Positions 41,936 to 45,530 of a stretch of DNA of 45,530 nucleotides are shown piece after piece (within the stretch, counting starts at the first letter, position 1; each line of letters begins with the position of its first letter). The notes beneath the pieces were generated by a model. That model did no database searches. It worked only from the letters and a program-made list of their open reading frames with translations, and was not told where the DNA came from. The stretch is from positions 1-45,530 of IMG/VR virus record IMGVR_UViG_3300019776_000652; one strand, written 5' to 3'. Origin of the DNA: a virus. Made by a program: the position numbers and the translations under genes.

Positions 41936-43777
41936 TCACCCCCAAGTCATACCACCGTCGCTCCCATCGTCCACTCTAAAATTGCCCATGCCCTGATGCA
42001 GCAGCGCCTGCGTCTTGGCATGTTCCTCCTCCGGTGAATCCGTGTGATCCCCCGGCGTTCGTCCCACCACGGTCATCCTTGGCAGATACCGGCTTGCCGA
42101 GTTCAGGCAAAACAGCCCAATGGCATCGCACATGACCCAGTCATCATGATGACCAGCCGCTGCTTCTTTTCGCCCATTGCTCTTGGTGATGAAATTCCGC
42201 ATCTCCTCCAGCCACCTCGGGCATCTCACATCGATGCCCTGCTCCCTCACCAGCCGCTGCATATTCGCCACGATCTGCTCCCGTGTTTGCTCCGTGGTCT
42301 TCCACCCTCGTTTCCGGTTTTTCTTCCCCTCGCCCACGCGCTTATTCTCCGTCGGCTCCGTCCGCATCCACACATTCGTCACCCCACGCATTGCCAGCCC
42401 ATCCACCAGCCCAAACGCTGAATTGACCTCCGGCACCACGAGACACTGGCCCCAGTAGCCATACATGGCCGCGATCCAGTCGAGCACGATGTCCAAATTC
42501 ACCCGGCACTCCGCCTTAATGGCCGCCACCTTTTTGGGCAGTTGCAACACCCCAGTCTCGTCCACATACGCCGCTCGCCACACACTCACGGCATGACAGT
42601 CAGGATCTCGCGTGCCGTCCGCTTCCTCGCCCTCCATGAAGTCCGCGCAGATCAAATAGGCGCACCCAGGCTTGCGATCCTCCCACATTCGCAGCCATGC
42701 CTCGCCCATCCCCGTCTCAATCCAAACCCCATTCTCGATCTTGCCCCACTTCGGGCGACTCACGTTCACAAGCTGCTCCAGCACATTGAGACCATCGTCA
42801 TCAAACACCTGAGTGCCTGACGAGATAAACATCGAATCCTCATCGCTTGGATACTCCTGCTCCAGCTTCTGTTCATCGCCGCTGATCTTCGGGCTCGCCA
42901 GCATCCGCCGACGCCATGCCAGCCGGGCCGGTGTGATCTTGTCCGGTCCAAACCTTTCAATCAGCCGGATCTCACTCTCCGTCAGCGTCTGCAAGATCTC
43001 TTTCCCCTCGTCTGGCGTGATCACATCCACATAATCATCACTCTCAAACCAAGCCGCAAAGGCCCGGAAATACCCGTTCCGCTTGATCCCATTCCGCAGC
43101 TCCGCCAGCGTCGCCGATCCGCGATAAGTGAAGTAATACACCCCTTGCTTCCCGTTTGCGGTGCTTTCGAGCGCGATCCATGTCCCCGGCAAATCCGGCA
43201 CCGTGTTGGCTATGGACTGAAACACCGCCTCCCCCGTCGAGTGCCCCGAGCTGCGATAATGCGCCGTCTCCGATGAAATCAGCACCTGCAAGGTCGCGCC
43301 CTGGCCTGCGCGTGGGTCATTCGCCGTTTCCTCCCAGAGCTGCGTGCCATGCGTGAACTTGCGCGGGAAGCCCACACTTGCAGGTTCATTCCCCCAGCGT
43401 TTGTCACCAAAAAAGTCGTGCTTGTAAGCCGCTTCCCACATCGCCAGCAACCTCGGCGTCGTGTTTTTGTCATCCGCAATCACGCCCACCTGAAGCGGCC
43501 AGTTTCTCCCCATCCAGTAAGCCCGGTTCATGTGATAGCGAGAACTGCCACCCTGCCGATACTTTCCCACAATCGAGCGCTGCGGCATCCCTGCCTGCAT
43601 CTGATACTCCAGCCCCTCATCAATGCGCTGCTGTAGGATGTTCATGACCGGGTTGCGATAAATCTCATCCTTGAAAGGGATTTCCGCGCAGCCCTGAAAC
43701 CAGGTCGCAAACGAATGCCGCACCAGCAGCCTGAATGCCCGCTCCTCCTCCCCGATGGCCTCATGAATCGCGCTCAC
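41936..43777 (-). CDS. Terminase large subunit (613 aa)
   Basis: Two-domain TerL. The ATPase has a deviant Walker A (GKYRQGGSSR, 71-80) and a Walker B-type strand (LQVLISSETA, 163-172, Glu170). The RNase H-fold nuclease has D379 (YLICADFMEG), E450 (LVVPEVNSAFG) and D545/D546 (GHHDDWVMC). It packages and cuts DNA at the portal. It begins with GTG at 43777 overlapping the TerS stop (GTGA), so the two are coupled. The Walker A replaces the usual K-x-R-x-x-G-x-T pattern with KYRQGGSS, as in some podoviruses. Confidence 0.9.
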   Translation of the reverse strand: MSAIHEAIGEEERAFRLLVRHSFATWFQGCAEIPFKDEIYRNPVMNILQQRIDEGLEYQMQAGMPQRSIVGKYRQGGSSRYHMNRAYWMGRNWPLQVGVIADDKNTTPRLLAMWEAAYKHDFFGDKRWGNEPASVGFPRKFTHGTQLWEETANDPRAGQGATLQVLISSETAHYRSSGHSTGEAVFQSIANTVPDLPGTWIALESTANGKQGVYYFTYRGSATLAELRNGIKRNGYFRAFAAWFESDDYVDVITPDEGKEILQTLTESEIRLIERFGPDKITPARLAWRRRMLASPKISGDEQKLEQEYPSDEDSMFISSGTQVFDDDGLNVLEQLVNVSRPKWGKIENGVWIETGMGEAWLRMWEDRKPGCAYLICADFMEGEEADGTRDPDCHAVSVWRAAYVDETGVLQLPKKVAAIKAECRVNLDIVLDWIAAMYGYWGQCLVVPEVNSAFGLVDGLAMRGVTNVWMRTEPTENKRVGEGKKNRKRGWKTTEQTREQIVANMQRLVREQGIDVRCPRWLEEMRNFITKSNGRKEAAAGHHDDWVMCDAIGLFCLNSASRYLPRMTVVGRTPGDHTDSPEEEHAKTQALLHQGMGNFRVDDGSDGGMTWG

Positions 43778-44529
43778 TTCCCACCACCCCCCAGCAGCTT
43801 GCCCAGCAGCGCTTTCACATTTACCCCCGCACCCATCGCCTTTTGCAGCGCCTCCTCGGGCCGTGTGTAGTTCACGGTCAAATCCACCTCCTGCGGTTTC
43901 TTCCAGCCTTTGATCTCCGTCAGCAACTTTGCCGCCTCCAGCTTGCCGGGGATTTTGACCTTCACTTTCATGATCGTGGGCGTCACCTCTTCATTGCCAC
44001 TGTCGGCATTGCCACGTTTCAGTTGTCCATTTGGTCCACCCATCTCCTCGCGCGTCACCTCCTGAGCCAGCGGCGATTCCTCATCCACATACCCCACTGG
44101 TGTGCGCATGATGTTCAGGCACAGCCGAATCACTTCCCCCACGTCCGCCTCCGCATTTTTCGCTCCTTCGCGCTTCAAATGCTCCACACGAGCCGCCACG
44201 TTAGCATTTGCTAGCAAGCGGCTCGCATTGGTCCGTGCCGTATCGCCCTTCAGATCATCGCCATACGCCTGCATGTAGCAGCTCGTGTTCGAGTAGCAGC
44301 ACATCGCCACCCGCTGCGCAAACAGCTCATGCTGTCCATCTGGCAGCACCTGATCCGGCGTCCACGCTGGCGCAGACTTAAAAACCTTGAGACCCGTCTT
44401 TTTAGACGATTGCCCTCTCTTCGTGCTTTTCTTGCCTACCTTTTTCCCTTTCAACGGCAAACCTGAAACACCGCGTTTAGCGGCCTTCTTCGCAGTCTTC
44501 CGAGTTCGAGAATGTGGCGGAGGGGGCAT
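43774..44529 (-). CDS. Terminase small subunit (251 aa)
   Basis: The first 45 residues are Lys/Arg-rich (GLPLKGKKVGKKSTKRG) and could be a non-specific DNA contact. The middle has a Terminase_2-like helix-turn-helix pattern (ELFAQRVAMCCYSNTSCYMQ, then NASRLLANANVAARVEHLKR), followed by an acidic helix and a C-terminal region rich in Val and Lys. It would recognise the packaging site and hand DNA to TerL. The ATG directly follows TAATCACC. Confidence 0.85.
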   Translation of the reverse strand: MPPPPHSRTRKTAKKAAKRGVSGLPLKGKKVGKKSTKRGQSSKKTGLKVFKSAPAWTPDQVLPDGQHELFAQRVAMCCYSNTSCYMQAYGDDLKGDTARTNASRLLANANVAARVEHLKREGAKNAEADVGEVIRLCLNIMRTPVGYVDEESPLAQEVTREEMGGPNGQLKRGNADSGNEEVTPTIMKVKVKIPGKLEAAKLLTEIKGWKKPQEVDLTVNYTRPEEALQKAMGAGVNVKALLGKLLGGGGK

Positions 44530-44537
44530 GGTGATTA
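44530..44537 (-). promoter_or_regulatory. Junction element TAATCACC before TerS
   Basis: It touches the ATG at 44529. There is no preceding stop codon here, so the element exists independent of a stop. Confidence 0.5.
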
Positions 44538-44573
44538 CCCAACCACCATCCCCTCAACCACCCACCCTTCAAG

Positions 44574-44587
44574 GGTTTTGCAAAACC
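44574..44587. promoter_or_regulatory. Perfect 14-bp palindrome between repressor and terminase
   Basis: GGTTTTGCAAAACC is a perfect palindrome 45 bases upstream of the TerS start in a 152-bp gene-free gap (44530-44681). A regulator such as the XRE-type protein encoded next door could bind here. The gap also holds poly-T/A tracts but no clear promoter I can support. Confidence 0.5.
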
Positions 44588-44681
44588 ACAACGCCCGCAA
44601 ACGCAACTCAATATACGAACACCAAAAAAACCAACTCGCTCACTCCCAGCGTTTTAAACACCTGCACCCAACGCCTTAATA

Positions 44682-44906
44682 TCAGCTTTTCGTTGTATAA
44701 TCATCGTTCTGGCCCTTGCGTGATCGACGCGCTTTGGCCAGCGGTAGCGAGCAAATCGCCCGCCATGACTCGACGGTTATAGGGTATCTCGGGTGTCCAG
44801 CCTCGCGGTAGTTGATGCAACCACGAGACACGCCCACCAACGCGGCAAGCGCGGCCTGCGAGAGACCGCGCTTGATGCGCTCGGATTTGTAGTCGGCGGG
44901 AGTCAT
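44682..44906 (-). CDS. XRE-family HTH regulator (74 aa)
   Basis: Residues 7-35 form a Cro/cI-type helix-turn-helix (SERIKRGLSQAALAALVGVS, then RGCINYREAG); the remainder has a third helix and a basic tail. It would bind an operator such as one of the nearby inverted repeats and control the terminase-structural operon. This is one of few starts with a Shine-Dalgarno sequence (GAGGAG nine bases upstream). Confidence 0.75.
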   Translation of the reverse strand: MTPADYKSERIKRGLSQAALAALVGVSRGCINYREAGHPRYPITVESWRAICSLPLAKARRSRKGQNDDYTTKS

Positions 44907-44909
44907 GCG

Positions 44910-45197
44910 TTAAAGCTCCTCGGTCAGGCTTTCGTTAAAATCACCATCCTCATCGACAGCGAGTTTACGGATGCAGGCGACCGTGATTTCATAGCCGCAT
45001 TCGTCAGCGGCAAGGCGGGCTTCCTGCTCGGTTTCGGTGAGGTAGGTTTTTGCCTCCAGAAGGTCGTCAAACCACGCGAACGACGAATCGTTGTGGTCCC
45101 CGATTTCCACCTCAAACACTAAGCCGCTTTCAGCGGCTTCGCGTTGTTGCCGGACAAAACTGATTTCGGAGCGCATCGTGCAGGGAAGGGAGTTCAT
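44910..45197 (-). CDS. Small acidic protein, unknown (95 aa)
   Basis: The product starts MNSLPCTMRSEISFVRQQRE; MRSEISF (45176) is the alternative start. A beta-hairpin (GLVFEVEIGDHNDSSFAWFD) is followed by an acidic helix (LTETEQEARLAADECGY) and an acidic C-terminus. It lies next to the XRE gene and may be a partner or antirepressor. No family is recognised. Confidence 0.6.
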   Translation of the reverse strand: MNSLPCTMRSEISFVRQQREAAESGLVFEVEIGDHNDSSFAWFDDLLEAKTYLTETEQEARLAADECGYEITVACIRKLAVDEDGDFNESLTEEL

Positions 45198-45224
45198 AAT
45201 TTATTGAGTTGAGTTGTTTAACTG

Positions 45225-45262
45225 CGCTCTCTTGAGCGTGATTGATAGTAATGCAGCATTAC
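45225..45262. promoter_or_regulatory. Two inverted repeats upstream of the regulator genes
   Basis: GTAATGCAGCATTAC (45248-45262) has perfect 7-bp arms around one base. CGCTC and GAGCG (45225-45238) form a 5-bp stem. Both lie 28-65 bases upstream of the 95-codon gene, in the only gap longer than 150 bases on the right side. They are suitable operator sites. A minus-strand TTGACT with TATTTC 17 bases away (around 45280-45310) is a weak promoter candidate. Confidence 0.4.
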
Positions 45263-45359
45263 ACAAGCGCAAGCGGAAATATGAAAATCTTTTTCGGGAG
45301 TCAAAACGGGCCGGAACAAGCCGCTGCTCGCAACGTGCAGGGCGGCAGTGTCCCATGTG

Positions 45360-45416
45360 CTAGCGCTGCTCGCTCTCGCCCTGCCCGTGCGAGAGCTTAT
45401 CGTTCTGATGATTCAT
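45360..45416 (-). CDS. Possible 18-codon ORF
   Basis: ATG at 45416 overlaps the stop of the truncated gene upstream (ATGA) and encodes MNHQNDKLSHGQGESEQR. It is polar and has no recognised family. Coupled overlap is the sole support. Confidence 0.25.
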   Translation of the reverse strand: MNHQNDKLSHGQGESEQR

Positions 45417-45529
45417 GGCGCGGAGTCTTCGAGGGTTACTTTCGCCTTCCCGACCGCTTCCGCGATACGTCGGCAGTCACCGATGGAAAGGATGTGATCC
45501 ACGTCCTCCCAATCTTCCGCACCAGAATC
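45413..45529 (-). CDS. 3' end of a gene cut by the right edge (38 residues visible)
   Basis: A frame open from the edge reads DSGAEDWEDVDHILSIGDCR and ends VTLEDSAP followed by TGA. It has natural-protein composition. The remainder lies beyond the window, so the product is unknown. Confidence 0.5.
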   Translation of the reverse strand, partial: DSGAEDWEDVDHILSIGDCRRIAEAVGKAKVTLEDSAP

Positions 45530-45530
45530 C

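Noticed and set aside
16-45530. GGATTCTGG near the left edge and CCAGAATCC at the right edge as terminal inverted repeats
   Set aside because: Only 9 bp and not at the left terminus; it fits chance similarity in coding DNA.
1-45530. tRNA genes
   Set aside because: No cloverleaf with a T-loop motif and CCA-like end was recognised by eye; a tRNAscan run would settle this.

Overview
The window is a stretch of a tailed-phage genome, most likely short-tailed (podovirus-like). Essentially every credible gene lies on the minus strand, so transcription runs from right (45.5 kb) to left (1). The virion set is near complete: both terminase subunits, portal, scaffold candidate, capsid candidate, head-tail adaptor, a large nozzle-like tail protein, fibre and adhesin proteins, and a lysis group. 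There is no tape-measure, sheath or tail-tube gene. I see no DNA or RNA polymerase, primase, integrase, tRNA or CRISPR, and a gene is cut at each end, so this is probably part of a larger genome. The host is unknown. Word-like repeats such as (GA)AACTTG, GGAGACTTGGAGAC and GGTCAAA resemble sequence I associate with Verrucomicrobiota and Planctomycetota; this is a weak inference.

Layout in transcription order. 45.5-44.7 kb: a truncated gene, small ORFs, a regulatory patch with inverted repeats, and an XRE-type repressor. 44.5-41.4 kb: TerS, TerL and a small unknown protein. 41.4-40.9 kb: a basic unknown protein. 40.8-24.0 kb: one 5605-codon gene. 24.0-21.2 kb: portal and two small structural proteins. 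20.8-17.5 kb: FN3, fibre and LamG proteins and a small protein. 17.5-15.9 kb: holin-like protein, DUF1353-like protein, tiny membrane protein and a C40/CHAP-like endolysin. 15.8-12.9 kb: scaffold and major capsid candidates, then a strong terminator. 12.8-7.5 kb: adaptor, DEDDh exonuclease and the nozzle-like protein. 7.3-3.9 kb: unknown proteins and a glycosyltransferase-methyltransferase fusion. 3.8-0 kb: a chain of very small, mostly overlapping genes, many under 60 codons.

The main find is the 16.8-kb gene. It is a polyvalent phage protein: a coiled-coil and glycine/alanine-rich N-terminus, a DarB-like SF2 helicase plus adenine methyltransferase, a kinase-like domain, a pyrophosphatase-like domain, an ADP-ribosyltransferase-like domain and a C-terminal polyvalent-associated domain. 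A short motif, consensus L-[GAFY]-[SAT]-R-[AS]-[MQ]-R-G, occurs seven times in it and falls on domain boundaries. It occurs an eighth time at the C-terminus of the separate holin-like protein. It looks like a shared processing or packaging tag that would turn the giant protein into a set of injected effectors.

A second system-level signal is a recurring gene-junction element, TAATCANCA[C/T] (often TAATCACCATG), at about a dozen gene borders, always on the coding strand, in a genome where Shine-Dalgarno sequences are largely missing.
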